Source of the DNA: an unicellular cyanobacterium SU3 | GTDB taxonomy: Bacteria > Cyanobacteriota > Cyanobacteriia > Cyanobacteriales > Microcystaceae | Direction: 5' to 3' | Length of the DNA stretch: 49,581 bases | Assembly (NCBI GenBank): GCA_002172675.1 | Contig: NETF01000174.1 | Coordinates: 1-49,581 of the forward strand | Shown here: positions 7,092 to 16,129 of the stretch, one piece after another | How the letters are laid out: each line of letters starts with the position of its first letter | How positions within the stretch are numbered: the first letter of the stretch is position 1 | Translations under genes and position numbers: made by a program | Notes under the pieces: model-generated | Seen by the model: the letters and a program-made list of their open reading frames with translations, nothing else | What the model was told of the DNA's origin: nothing | The model's database searches: none

Positions 7092-7113
7092 AAGGGTGGG
7101 CAATGCCCCCCTT
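7092..7113 (+). terminator. hairpin after the IS110-like gene
   Basis: AAGGG-T-GGGC (7092-7101) pairs with GCCCCCCTT (7105-7113), with one bulged T and a three-base AAT loop, 13 bases after the transposase stop. No long T run follows. Confidence 0.5.
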
Positions 7114-7414
7114 AATTGGTGGTAAATAAAGCAAAAAAATCTTAGACTAATATGAAACTGTTTTCTTCGTGGTCTGTCCTCTTATAGCAGTTACCATACT
7201 TGTGAGGTACAAAGTTTTCTAGTTTTAGGGAATAGGCAACAGGCAATAGTAAGGAATTAAAAGTGTACCTGATGAGAGTGAGAAACCCTATATCTGTCTA
7301 TTCATCAATGATTGATAACTTTGATAATTTTAATCTTTATTCATTAATTAACCAAAATCAAATAAGAAGAAGATGGTAGGATAAAAAGAGTTAGATTTTT
7401 ATCAACTAAATATT
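7114..7414. other. gene-free boundary between the accessory block and core genes
   Basis: I see no coding frame. A possible repeat relic starts near 7183 (TTATAGCAGTTACCATACTT), with AGGTACA near 7204 and TGTACCT near 7264 as an imperfect inverted pair. A short GGCAACAGGCAATAG patch resembles cyanobacterial short repeats. It probably holds the right end of the IS110-like element and the promoter of the DUF255 gene; neither can be fixed by eye. Confidence 0.3.
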
Positions 7415-9475
7415 ATGCCTAACCGTCTGGCCAATACCCAAAGTCTCTATCTTCGTAAACACGCTGAAAACCCTATAGATTGGTGGTTTTGGTGCGAAGA
7501 AGCCCTAGAAACTGCAAAAAATGAAAATAAACCTATATTTCTCTCTATTGGTTATTCTAGCTGTCATTGGTGTACAGTAATGGAAGGGGAAGCTTTTTCC
7601 AATCAGGCGATCGCAACTTATCTTAATAATAATTTTCTACCTATAAAAGTAGACCGAGAAGAACGCCCAGACCTCGATAGTATTTATATGTCTTCTCTAC
7701 AAATGATGGGAATACAAGGAGGTTGGCCATTAAATATTTTTCTAACACCAGGAGATTTGGTTCCGTTTTATGGAGGAACCTATTTCCCTGTTGAACCCCG
7801 TTATGGTCGTCCAGGTTTCTTACAAGTTCTGCAATCAATTCGTCGTTTTTATGATGTAGAAACAGAAAAATTAAAAGGGTTTAAACAAGAAATATTAAAA
7901 GGATTACAACAGTCAGCCACCTTACCCATGAGTGAGATTGATGTTAATAATGCTCAATTAATTTATCGTGGCATTGATATTAATACTAAAGTAATTCAAG
8001 TAACGGCTGAGGATTTTGGTCGTCCTTGTTTTCCGATGATTCCTTATAGTAACTTAGCCTTAGAAGGCACTCGCTTTTTATTCGGGGAACCTGAAGAAAG
8101 ACAAAAATTAGTAATACAAAGAGGACAAGATTTAGCCTTAGGAGGAATTTTCGATCATGTGGGGGGTGGATTTCATCGTTATACGGTAGATTCTACCTGG
8201 ACGGTTCCCCATTTTGAGAAAATGCTCTACGATAATGGGCAAATTGTCGAATATTTAGCCAATTTGTGGAGTAACGGACAACAAGAATCTGCCTTTGAAA
8301 GAGCGATCGCTTTAACGGTACAATGGTTACAACGAGAAATGACCGCCTCTGAGGGTTATTTTTATGCAGCCCAAGATGCGGATAGTTTTGCCACAAAAGA
8401 AGACAAAGAACCAGAAGAAGGGGCTTTTTATGTCTGGGAATATAAACAGTTAGAACAGCTATTAACCCCCACAGAATTAGAAGAATTAACAGAAATATTT
8501 ACTATTACATCAGAAGGTAACTTTGAAGGAAAAAATGTTTTACAAAGACGAAATGGCAGTAAATTATCTGATACGATTGAAACGATTTTAGATAAACTAT
8601 TTCAGGAAAGATACGGCACATCTAAAAACAATTTAGACACATTTTTACCCGCTAAAAATAATCAAGAAGCGAAAAAAATTAACTGGCCAGGTCGTATTCC
8701 AGCAGTAACTGATACTAAAATGATTGTGGCTTGGAATGGCTTAATGATTTCTGGTTTAGCAAGGGCTTATGCCATATTTAAACATCCTTTATATTGGCAA
8801 TTAGCCTGTAATGCTATTCAATTTATATTAAATAAACAATGGGTAAACGGACGATTACACCGTATTAATTATGAAGGAAATCCCTCAATTTTAGCCCAAT
8901 CAGAAGACTATACTTTTCTCATCAAAGCCTTATTAGATTTACAATCTGCTAATCCTCGAAACACTCAATGGTTAGATAAAGCCATAGAAATTCAAGAGGA
9001 ATTTGATGAATTTTTCTGGAGTTTGGAAATGGGCGGTTACTATAACAATGCAGCCGATAATAGTAATGATTTATTAGTTCGCGAACGTAGCTATATCGAT
9101 AATGCTACCCCTTCAGCCAATGGCATTGCTATCAGTAATTTAGTGAGATTAGCTAGGTTAACAGATAATTTAGACTATTTAGATAAAGCAGAACAAGGAT
9201 TACAAGCCTTTAGTCATATTTTAAGCGAATCACCCCGCGCTTGTCCCAGTTTATTAACCGCTTTAGATTGGTATCATTTCGGTTGTTTAGTAAGAACAAA
9301 TGAAACCCTATTACCTAAATTAATTGTTCAATATTTTCCGACTACTGCTTATCGTTTAGATAATAATTTACCCAATAATACTGTTGGTTTATTGTGTCAA
9401 GGTTTATCGTGTTTAGAACCAGCCACTACCGAAGAACAATTATTAACTCAAATTGTAGAAATTGGTCAAATATAA
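7415..9475 (+). CDS. thioredoxin-domain protein of the DUF255/YyaL (spermatogenesis-associated 20) family
   Basis: This encodes 686 residues, the usual length for the family. Residues 1-165 form a thioredoxin-fold domain with the family signatures NPIDWWFW (19-26), CHWC (50-53) and [11 protein letters not shown]. The C-terminal two thirds is an alpha/alpha-barrel like that of N-acylglucosamine epimerases and glycosidases, with HFEKMLYDN and QDADS motifs. The family is thought to act in redox or sugar metabolism, but no reaction is firmly assigned. The start [20 protein letters not shown] matches the normal N-terminus. It is monocistronic here, with an intact frame. Confidence 0.9.
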   Translation: MPNRLANTQSLYLRKHAENPIDWWFWCEEALETAKNENKPIFLSIGYSSCHWCTVMEGEAFSNQAIATYLNNNFLPIKVDREERPDLDSIYMSSLQMMGIQGGWPLNIFLTPGDLVPFYGGTYFPVEPRYGRPGFLQVLQSIRRFYDVETEKLKGFKQEILKGLQQSATLPMSEIDVNNAQLIYRGIDINTKVIQVTAEDFGRPCFPMIPYSNLALEGTRFLFGEPEERQKLVIQRGQDLALGGIFDHVGGGFHRYTVDSTWTVPHFEKMLYDNGQIVEYLANLWSNGQQESAFERAIALTVQWLQREMTASEGYFYAAQDADSFATKEDKEPEEGAFYVWEYKQLEQLLTPTELEELTEIFTITSEGNFEGKNVLQRRNGSKLSDTIETILDKLFQERYGTSKNNLDTFLPAKNNQEAKKINWPGRIPAVTDTKMIVAWNGLMISGLARAYAIFKHPLYWQLACNAIQFILNKQWVNGRLHRINYEGNPSILAQSEDYTFLIKALLDLQSANPRNTQWLDKAIEIQEEFDEFFWSLEMGGYYNNAADNSNDLLVRERSYIDNATPSANGIAISNLVRLARLTDNLDYLDKAEQGLQAFSHILSESPRACPSLLTALDWYHFGCLVRTNETLLPKLIVQYFPTTAYRLDNNLPNNTVGLLCQGLSCLEPATTEEQLLTQIVEIGQI

Positions 9476-9481
9476 AGAATA

Positions 9482-9565
9482 CTAAAGTTTATATAAAATT
9501 GGTAACTGAACAATAAACATACTACCCTTACTTACTGTACTTTTAACTTGAATTGTTCCATTCCA
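9482..9565 (-). pseudogene. C-terminal relic of a sensor histidine kinase
   Basis: Minus-strand reading gives WNGTIQVKSTVSKGSMFIVQ followed by LPILYKL and a stop. This is the typical final strand pair of a histidine-kinase ATPase domain (GTI-V-S--G-GS-F-V-LPI). Nothing recognisable as the rest of a kinase is found upstream on that strand, where the TPR gene lies antisense. It looks like the last 27 residues of a gene replaced or deleted by rearrangement. Confidence 0.55.
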
Positions 9566-10354
9566 ACTAATAAAATACGCATCAAGTTCGGTAGAACCTA
9601 TAAAGCTTATTATACTCTACTTTTTTTTGTTATCATTCCTGTCTGTATTAGTTGCCAAAATAATACACAATCTCCTTCTGTAGAGTCCTCTCCTGTCATT
9701 GTTCCTTCTCCCACTCCTACCATTAAACCTATCTCTCCTGAAGATAAGAAAAAATCTGCTACCTTACGGCAAATGGGATTACAATATCGTCAACAAAGAC
9801 AAATACAAAAAGCGATTAATTCTTTAGAAGAATCGGTTAAACTTGATCCACAAAATTTATCTGGTTTAGTGGTATTAGGATGGACTTATCATTTAAACCA
9901 GCAAGGAGATAGGGCAACCGAAACCCTACAAAATGCTTTGAAAGTGGATAAAAATCATGTTCCTGCGTTGAATGCTTTGGGAATTGTTTATTTAGTTAAT
10001 AATGATTTGGATAAAGCAGTAGAAATCCATAATAAAGCTATTCATTTAAAACCAGATAATGAAATTGCTCACTATAATTTGAGTTTAGCTTATCATCGCG
10101 TGCAACAACCTGAACAAGCAGAAATTCATGGTAAAAAAGCAACCGAATTAGAACCAAATAACCCTCATCCTTGGGTAGCCTTAGCTTTAGTTTATCAACA
10201 AAAAGATGATTTAAAGTCAGCTAAGAATACTTACAAAAAAGCCATATCTTTAGATAGTCGTTATCGTCAAATTGAATTTTTAAACCATTTAGAACAAGCA
10301 GGATTTAGTAACGAACAAATCAAAGAAACTAAAAATATATTAAGCAATCTTTGA
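9548..10354 (+). CDS. TPR-repeat lipoprotein
   Basis: This encodes 268 residues. A lysine/arginine-rich start, a hydrophobic stretch at 20-33 and the lipobox VCISC (Cys36) mark it as a lipoprotein. A Pro/Ser linker follows, then about five tetratricopeptide repeats from residue 73 to the end (for example NLSGLVVLGWTYHLNQQGDR and HVPALNALGIVYL). The role is probably scaffolding at a membrane; the partner is unknown. The only start in frame is TTG 9548, which overlaps the antisense kinase relic; no ATG precedes the signal peptide and no strong ribosome site is visible. The N-terminus is thus uncertain. Confidence 0.75.
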   Translation: MNCSIPTNKIRIKFGRTYKAYYTLLFFVIIPVCISCQNNTQSPSVESSPVIVPSPTPTIKPISPEDKKKSATLRQMGLQYRQQRQIQKAINSLEESVKLDPQNLSGLVVLGWTYHLNQQGDRATETLQNALKVDKNHVPALNALGIVYLVNNDLDKAVEIHNKAIHLKPDNEIAHYNLSLAYHRVQQPEQAEIHGKKATELEPNNPHPWVALALVYQQKDDLKSAKNTYKKAISLDSRYRQIEFLNHLEQAGFSNEQIKETKNILSNL

Positions 10355-10519
10355 AAAAAGTAGCGCATTATTTAATAATGAATGATTACTCCTGAGTAAA
10401 GCAGTTAGTCGTGATCACATAGCAATTATTAATTGTAGGTCACTGATCACTGTTAACTGTTAACTATCAACCGTAATTATTGCTAAAATAAAAATATCCA
10501 ATTCAAAAAATGTATTTTA

Positions 10520-11464
10520 ATGACTGAAAATCTAAATTTAAGTAATTTATCAACTATTCCCATTGCTCCAGAAGGGTTTAAATCGGGATTTGTGGGAATT
10601 ATTGGCCGTCCTAATGTGGGAAAATCAACCCTTATGAATCAACTAATAGGACAAAAAATAGCCATTACTTCTCCCGTTTCCCAAACCACTCGTAACCGAC
10701 TTAGGGGAATTTTAACCACAGAACAAGCTCAGATTATTTTTGTTGATACTCCAGGAATCCATAAACCTCATCATACCCTAGGAAAAATCATTGTTAAAAA
10801 CGCAAAAATGGCCATTAATTCCGTTGATGTGATTTTATTTGTAGTTGATAGTTCTGTAAAATCAGGAGGAGGCGATCGCTATATTATTGATTTACTTAAA
10901 ACCATTAATCAGCCAGTCATTTTAGGACTGAATAAACAAGATCAACAAACCGAAAATTCTCAAGAAATAGACGAAAGTTATACCAATTTAATTGAGTCCT
11001 ATCATTGGCCAATCATTAAATTTTCTGCTTTGACAGGAAACGGTTTAGAAGCCTTACAAAACACCTTGATTGAACAATTAGATCCAGGTCCTTATTATTA
11101 TCCTCCCGATCTTATTACTGATCAACCAGAAAGGTTTATTATGGGAGAATTAATCAGAGAACAAATATTACGATTAACCAGGCAAGAAGTGCCTCACTCC
11201 GTTGCTGTGACCATTGAAAAAGTAGAAGAAACGCCCAAAATAACTAAAGTCTTTGCAGCCATTAATGTTGAGAGAAGTTCCCAGAAAGGGATTCTTATTG
11301 GTCAAAAAGGGAGTATGCTCAAAGCCATTGGAACGGCAGCCAGAGAACAAATTCAAAAATTAATTGCAGGAGAAGTTTATTTAAAACTTTTTGTTAAAGT
11401 AGAATCCCAATGGCGACAGTCTAACCTACGTTTAGCGGAATTTGGCTATCGAGTCGAAGAATAA
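10520..11464 (+). CDS. era: GTPase Era, ribosome assembly
   Basis: This encodes 314 residues, normal for Era. GTPase motifs are G1 GRPNVGKS (29-36), G3 DTPG (76-79) and G4 NKQD (138-141). The C-terminal KH domain carries GILIGQKGSMLKAIG. Era binds the 3' end of 16S rRNA and helps mature the 30S subunit. The frame is intact. The 165-bp upstream gap contains short repeats (CTGTTAACTGTTAACTATC) but no gene. Confidence 0.97.
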   Translation: MTENLNLSNLSTIPIAPEGFKSGFVGIIGRPNVGKSTLMNQLIGQKIAITSPVSQTTRNRLRGILTTEQAQIIFVDTPGIHKPHHTLGKIIVKNAKMAINSVDVILFVVDSSVKSGGGDRYIIDLLKTINQPVILGLNKQDQQTENSQEIDESYTNLIESYHWPIIKFSALTGNGLEALQNTLIEQLDPGPYYYPPDLITDQPERFIMGELIREQILRLTRQEVPHSVAVTIEKVEETPKITKVFAAINVERSSQKGILIGQKGSMLKAIGTAAREQIQKLIAGEVYLKLFVKVESQWRQSNLRLAEFGYRVEE

Positions 11465-11559
11465 ACTTCATAAATATTCCCACGAAACTATAATTTTTTT
11501 GAAGATACTGGGTACTCTAGGCCCGAGAGGCACTCATCCCAAGCTGATAGGACCCAGTC

Positions 11560-14500
11560 ATGAACAGTCGTTATTCTAAGCCAGATCAATTTAGTGAAGA
11601 ATTCTTTGATAAAGATATTGCCCAACTTTTTGAGGACTTGGGCGAAGATTCAGATTATGTAGAATCTGATGGGGAATTAGACGAATTAGCCCATTTATTT
11701 GAACAAGACTTATCAGCTTATTCTCTAGAGGAGTCTGACCCTTCGATGGATAGTTCTGTCTTATCTTCTTTGCCATCGGATGAAGAAATTAGCGATCTGT
11801 TTAATGATGATATAGATTGGGAAAATAATCGTGATCATGAAGAAGAGACATCAGAAGACGAAGAACTGGTAAATTTATTAAATGAAGCCTCAGAAGAATG
11901 GGAAAATGCTCACCCCGCAGAAAACCCAAATGACCACGTTTTAGGGGATTTAACCTCTGCTTTTGAATTTGCCCAAGATGAAGAGATAAGGGAACTACAA
12001 AAACTTTTAGCTACATCACAGTTCAATCAAGAAATCCGTTCACCTATTTTATCTCTGTATCCTCCCCTAGAAACCTTAAGCTCATTTCTAGCACAAGAAG
12101 CCTCTATTTCCACTCACGAAGTCTTAGATGAAGCTATTGTAGCTGAATTAGCGGCTTTTATTGCTGCTCCGGCCACAAACCAAGAAAAACCCACAACCTC
12201 TAATTCACTCCCTATTCAATCCCGGATAGCAGAGATTTTCCAAGGATCGAATCTCGAGTTAGAAGACGATTTTAAAGACCTTGAAGCCCTCCTCGAACAA
12301 GCCGATCGCACTATGGGAGGGTCTCCCACCATGACCCAATCCCCAGGAAAACGCTTTTCTGGATCTTCTGCTGCCCGCGCCACTAAAACGAAAGCCTTTG
12401 AACAAACCATGCGGGTTCCCATTAAGCAACTGGATAACCTCAGTAACTTAATTGGGGAATTGGTGGTTAAACGCAACAGTTTAGAACAAGATCAAGAAAG
12501 ACTCAGACAATTTTTAGAGAACCTCCTCAACCAAGTCCATAACCTCAGTGATGTAGGGGGACGAATGCAGGATTTATACGAACGAACTCTACTCGAAGGA
12601 GCGTTATTAGCCAGTCGTAATCAAAGTCGTAGTGATCAGACAAATACCTTAGATAAGGATAACAAAGGGGTAAACCTAGAGAAAAATGGACAAGAGGGGG
12701 ATTTAGATGCCCTAGAAATGGATCGCTTTACTGGCTTCCATTTACTCTCCCAGGAAATGATCGAACTGATTGTAAGAGTAAGAGAATCGGCCTCCGATAT
12801 TCAATTTTTAGTTGATGAAACCGAACAAGTATCTCGCAACCTGCGACAAGTTACCACTCAACTACAAGAAGGGATGACCAAATCTCGCATGGTTCCCTTT
12901 GCCAACACCGCCGATCGCTTACCCCGTGCCATCCGTGAAATTTCGAGAAAATTACAAAAACAAGCCAAACTCCAAGTGGAAGGCCGAGACGTTCTCATCG
13001 ATAAGATGATTTTAGAACAACTGTATGATCCCATGACTCACTTGGTGAATAACGCCATTACCCACGGTATCGAAGAACCGGCACTCCGACAAAGACAAGG
13101 CAAACCCAATGAAGGCCGAATCCAGTTACGAGCTTTTCTCCAAGGAAACCAAACCGTGATCACCGTTGCCGACGATGGGGGTGGTATTGATGCCGATCGA
13201 GTGAAACGAAAGGCCATTGAAAAAGGATTAATTAGCCCAGAAGAAGCCAATATTCTTTCAGAAACAGAAATTTATGACTTTCTTTTCCACCCAGGATTTA
13301 GTACCCGTGATCAAGCGGATGATTTTGCTGGTCGTGGGGTGGGTTTAGATGTGGTTCGCACCAGTTTACGGGACATTCGGGGATCAGTGACCATTGACTC
13401 AGTCCGCGGTAAAGGAACCACTTTTACCATTCGTTTACCCTTAACCCTCAGCATTAGTAAAGCCCTCTGTTGTATCAGCGATCGCGCCCGTATTGCTTTT
13501 CCAATGGATGGGGTTGAAGACATGAAAGACTATCTCCCCAGAGATTTAATGGAGGATGAAACCGGACAACCATTTGTATCTTGGAATGGTCAACGTTTGA
13601 CAGTGTATCTCCTCAAAGATCTCTTGTCCTATAATCGTCAACTTGGTCGCAGTAACGTCTATGCTGGTAAACACGAAGAAGATACGGTGTCTTTAGTCAT
13701 CTTGAGAGGTGCAGGTGCTTTACTGACGGTACAAGTTGATCAGGTGATCGGAGAGCAAGAAATTGTAATTAAACAAATTGAAGGGCCGATTCCTAAACCG
13801 ACTGGTATTGCTGGGGCGACGGTACTCGGAGATGGTACCATCATGCCGATTGGGGATGTGTTAGAGTTAATCGCCATCGCCCAAGGACGCTTACGCACCG
13901 ATACCGGTAGTAGCATTTGGGAACAACAAGAATCAGCCCTTGATCCTCGGACAAAAGACGACGCTGAGCCAACTGTACTGATTGTCGATGATTCGATTAC
14001 AGTACGAGAATTGTTATCTTTGAGCTTTAGTAAGTCAGGGTATCGAGTTGAACAAGCTAGAGATGGTCAAGAAGCTTGGGAGAAACTGCGCTCAGGTTTA
14101 CCGTGTGATTTAGTCTTCTGTGATATTGAAATGCCCCGAATGAATGGGTTAGAGTTGTTATCTAATATCCAAAAAGAAGCAAGTCTTTGTGGCTTACCTG
14201 TGGCTTTGTTAACTTCTCGTGGTGCCGATCGCCATCGCAAGGTGGCAGCCAAACTCGGCGCAACAGCTTATTTCACCAAACCTTGTCCTGATCAAACTCT
14301 CTTAGAAGCAGCTCAACGGATGTTAGCCGGAGAAGTTTTATTAGCTGGGAGTACCAAAAAGCCGATTAAAAAATCATCATCAAAGGCTGAGTCGGCCACA
14401 AATTCAACGGATAAGCCATCCCCATCTTCTGACAATAATACGGTCTTAATTATTGATGATTCGGTCATGGTTCGAGAAATGCTCTCGATGAGCTTTGCCA

Positions 14501-14838
14501 AAGCTGGATATGAGGTAGAACAGGCCAGAGATGGTCAAGAAGCTTGGGAAAAATTACGGGGTGGTTTATCTTGTGCTTTAATTCTCTGTGATATCGAAAT
14601 GCCTAGGATGACCGGGTTAGAGTTATTATCCCGTCTGCAAGAAGATAGGAAACTTTCCCAGATTCCCATTGCCATGATTACTTCCCGTGGAGCGCAGAAA
14701 ATGCAACGTATTGCAGCCGAACGAGGGGCAAAAGGCTATTTTGTTAAGCCGTATATTGAAGAGGTGTTATTAGATGCTGCAAAACGCTTAATGTCTGGAG
14801 AGGTGTTACTCGAAGTCAACAGTCTGGTTGAGCAGTAA
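11560..14838 (+). CDS. CheA-like hybrid histidine kinase without an Hpt domain, with two receiver domains
   Basis: This encodes 1092 residues. Residues 1-270 are acidic and low in complexity, with no H-x-x-K-G phosphotransfer motif. A CheA dimerisation region starts near 283 (MRVPIKQLDNLSNLIGELVV). The ATPase domain has its N-box near 493 (LVNNAITHGIE) and G-box near 590 (GRGVGLDVV). A CheW-like domain spans about 640-785. Receiver 1 lies at about 803-925 and receiver 2 at about 959-1085, each with DD, D (CDIEMPRM) and K residues. This resembles the Synechocystis split kinase Hik43 (Slr0322), which works with a separate Hpt protein Hik36 in pilus/phototaxis signalling. That identity is inferred from architecture. 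Confidence 0.85.
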   Translation: MNSRYSKPDQFSEEFFDKDIAQLFEDLGEDSDYVESDGELDELAHLFEQDLSAYSLEESDPSMDSSVLSSLPSDEEISDLFNDDIDWENNRDHEEETSEDEELVNLLNEASEEWENAHPAENPNDHVLGDLTSAFEFAQDEEIRELQKLLATSQFNQEIRSPILSLYPPLETLSSFLAQEASISTHEVLDEAIVAELAAFIAAPATNQEKPTTSNSLPIQSRIAEIFQGSNLELEDDFKDLEALLEQADRTMGGSPTMTQSPGKRFSGSSAARATKTKAFEQTMRVPIKQLDNLSNLIGELVVKRNSLEQDQERLRQFLENLLNQVHNLSDVGGRMQDLYERTLLEGALLASRNQSRSDQTNTLDKDNKGVNLEKNGQEGDLDALEMDRFTGFHLLSQEMIELIVRVRESASDIQFLVDETEQVSRNLRQVTTQLQEGMTKSRMVPFANTADRLPRAIREISRKLQKQAKLQVEGRDVLIDKMILEQLYDPMTHLVNNAITHGIEEPALRQRQGKPNEGRIQLRAFLQGNQTVITVADDGGGIDADRVKRKAIEKGLISPEEANILSETEIYDFLFHPGFSTRDQADDFAGRGVGLDVVRTSLRDIRGSVTIDSVRGKGTTFTIRLPLTLSISKALCCISDRARIAFPMDGVEDMKDYLPRDLMEDETGQPFVSWNGQRLTVYLLKDLLSYNRQLGRSNVYAGKHEEDTVSLVILRGAGALLTVQVDQVIGEQEIVIKQIEGPIPKPTGIAGATVLGDGTIMPIGDVLELIAIAQGRLRTDTGSSIWEQQESALDPRTKDDAEPTVLIVDDSITVRELLSLSFSKSGYRVEQARDGQEAWEKLRSGLPCDLVFCDIEMPRMNGLELLSNIQKEASLCGLPVALLTSRGADRHRKVAAKLGATAYFTKPCPDQTLLEAAQRMLAGEVLLAGSTKKPIKKSSSKAESATNSTDKPSPSSDNNTVLIIDDSVMVREMLSMSFAKAGYEVEQARDGQEAWEKLRGGLSCALILCDIEMPRMTGLELLSRLQEDRKLSQIPIAMITSRGAQKMQRIAAERGAKGYFVKPYIEEVLLDAAKRLMSGEVLLEVNSLVEQ

Positions 14839-14904
14839 GGACACAAATTAAGGTATGATAGTTCCTGAAGCAGTTTAAGATTTCTTAAAATTTTTCCGCA
14901 CCAA

Positions 14905-14921
14905 TGAAGGATTATCCTTCA
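14905..14921. terminator. 17-nt palindrome after the kinase gene
   Basis: TGAAGGAT-T-ATCCTTCA is a perfect dyad about 65 bp past the kinase stop, followed by AAATAAT rather than a T run. It may be a terminator or a protein-binding site upstream of psbU. Confidence 0.35.
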
Positions 14922-15052
14922 AATAATGTGCATAAAATACATTTGGCATGATATAACATTTTTAAATCTTATCTGCTGTTAGAGAGGCATTTCCCACTGC
15001 GGTGGTGCATTCTCGTGAGGGATCGATACACATTTTTAGGAGAATCATTGTA

Positions 15053-15421
15053 ATGAAAACGATTGTTCGTCTGTTTGCTATCTTAATGGTACTAATTAGC
15101 TCCGTTGGGTTTGTGGGGTCTGCTGTTGCTGCTGAGTTAAACCCCGTTGATGCTAAGTTAACGACAGAATATGGTCAAAAAATTGACTTAAATAACGAAG
15201 ATGTACGGGGTTTCCGCAAACTTCGTGGGTTCTATCCCAACTTGGCCGCTAAAATCATCAAGTATTCCCCTTATGACAGTGTAGAGGAAGTCTTAGACAT
15301 TCCTGGACTCAGTGAAAGACAAAGACAACGTTTAGAAGCTAATTTGGATAAGTTTGTGGTAACTCCTCCTGCTAATGAGTTAAATGAAGGTGGCGATCGC
15401 ATTAACCCCGGTCTTTACTAA
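15053..15421 (+). CDS. psbU: photosystem II 12 kDa extrinsic protein PsbU
   Basis: This encodes 122 residues from ATG 15053, which has AGGAGAA ten bases upstream; a GTG at 15002 in the same frame lacks one. A Sec-type signal peptide (MKTIVRLFAILMVLISSVGF, cleaved near AVAA-E28) takes it to the thylakoid lumen. The mature protein shows the PsbU helix-hairpin-helix fold, with KIDLNNEDVRGFRKLRGFYP, SVEEVLDIPGLSERQ and the invariant C-terminus NPGLY. It stabilises the oxygen-evolving Mn cluster with PsbO and PsbV. Confidence 0.97.
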   Translation: MKTIVRLFAILMVLISSVGFVGSAVAAELNPVDAKLTTEYGQKIDLNNEDVRGFRKLRGFYPNLAAKIIKYSPYDSVEEVLDIPGLSERQRQRLEANLDKFVVTPPANELNEGGDRINPGLY

Positions 15422-15445
15422 ATCTTATCTTTAATTTTACTCTTT

Positions 15446-15475
15446 AACCCACTTCTTTATGAGGTGGGTTTTTTG
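15446..15475 (+). terminator. intrinsic terminator of psbU
   Basis: AACCCAC (15446-15452) pairs with GTGGGTT (15464-15470), loop TTCTTTATGAG, and six T follow. It lies 25 bases after the psbU stop. Confidence 0.85.
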
Positions 15476-15517
15476 CTATAAATTAATAAAAATAGAGTTA
15501 ACAACAACCTATGAATT

Positions 15518-15730
15518 ATGACTAATAACCCAAAAGAGTCTTCGGAGATGATTAGACTAGGTCAGTTTATGAAATGGCAAAATTTAGTACAAAGTGGGGG
15601 GGAAGCAAAAATAAGAATTCAAGGGGGAGAAGTGATGGTAAATGGTTGTGTAGAAACGCGACGGGGACGACAATTAGTTACTGGAGATAGAGTCACCTTT
15701 GATGGAAAGCATTACGAAGTCAATTTATAA
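15518..15730 (+). CDS. S4-domain RNA-binding protein (YbcJ/YaaA-like)
   Basis: This encodes 70 residues, nearly all of them one S4 fold: IRLGQFMKWQNLVQSGGEAK, then VMVNGCVETRRGRQLVTGD. The GxVxVNGxxxTRRGxxLxxGD pattern is the family signature. Such stand-alone S4 proteins bind RNA or ribosomes; the exact role is not established. It is preceded by the psbU terminator and so is probably transcribed alone. Confidence 0.85.
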   Translation: MTNNPKESSEMIRLGQFMKWQNLVQSGGEAKIRIQGGEVMVNGCVETRRGRQLVTGDRVTFDGKHYEVNL

Positions 15731-16129
15731 ATTCTTCTTTACTTGCAGTTAAATTGAGTAATGTAAATGCTTCAAACCTAATAAGGTAGATTTAAACTAT
15801 CTGTGTCCTTGATCGTCCCTGAACACGAGAAAACGAATGAAAGAATTAGCTGTAATTAGGTTTCTTGGGTTACTGTTACAGAAGGCTTGTTTTTTACAGA
15901 CAATAAGCTTAACCATTGTGTTGTTAACAGTCGGGGAGCTAACAAACACAATATACTGTTACATAATAACATCACTAATAATTGAATATTGCTCATTTCC
16001 ATAAACTTAATCCTACTTCTATTTTACTTTTCTGCCTTCTCAATTATGACCCACATTTTTCAAAAAAGATACAATATTAACGTTTAAATTTCTTGTTAGA
16101 TAGATAAGTTTTTCTGACGTTACAAAATA
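15731..16129. other. intergenic stretch with one doubtful small hydrophobic frame
   Basis: The only plus-strand frame of note is 15837-16007, 56 codons starting MKELAVIRFLGLLLQKACFL, hydrophobic along its whole length and without a proper ribosome site. It could be a small membrane protein or chance. GTTACTGTTACAGAAGG and ACTGTTACATAATAACA are AT-rich repeats without clear meaning. Flanking genes converge here. Confidence 0.3.

Noticed and set aside
12216-14501. Leftward frames within the CheA-like gene
   Set aside because: They are antisense shadows of conserved ATPase, CheW and receiver coding sequence.
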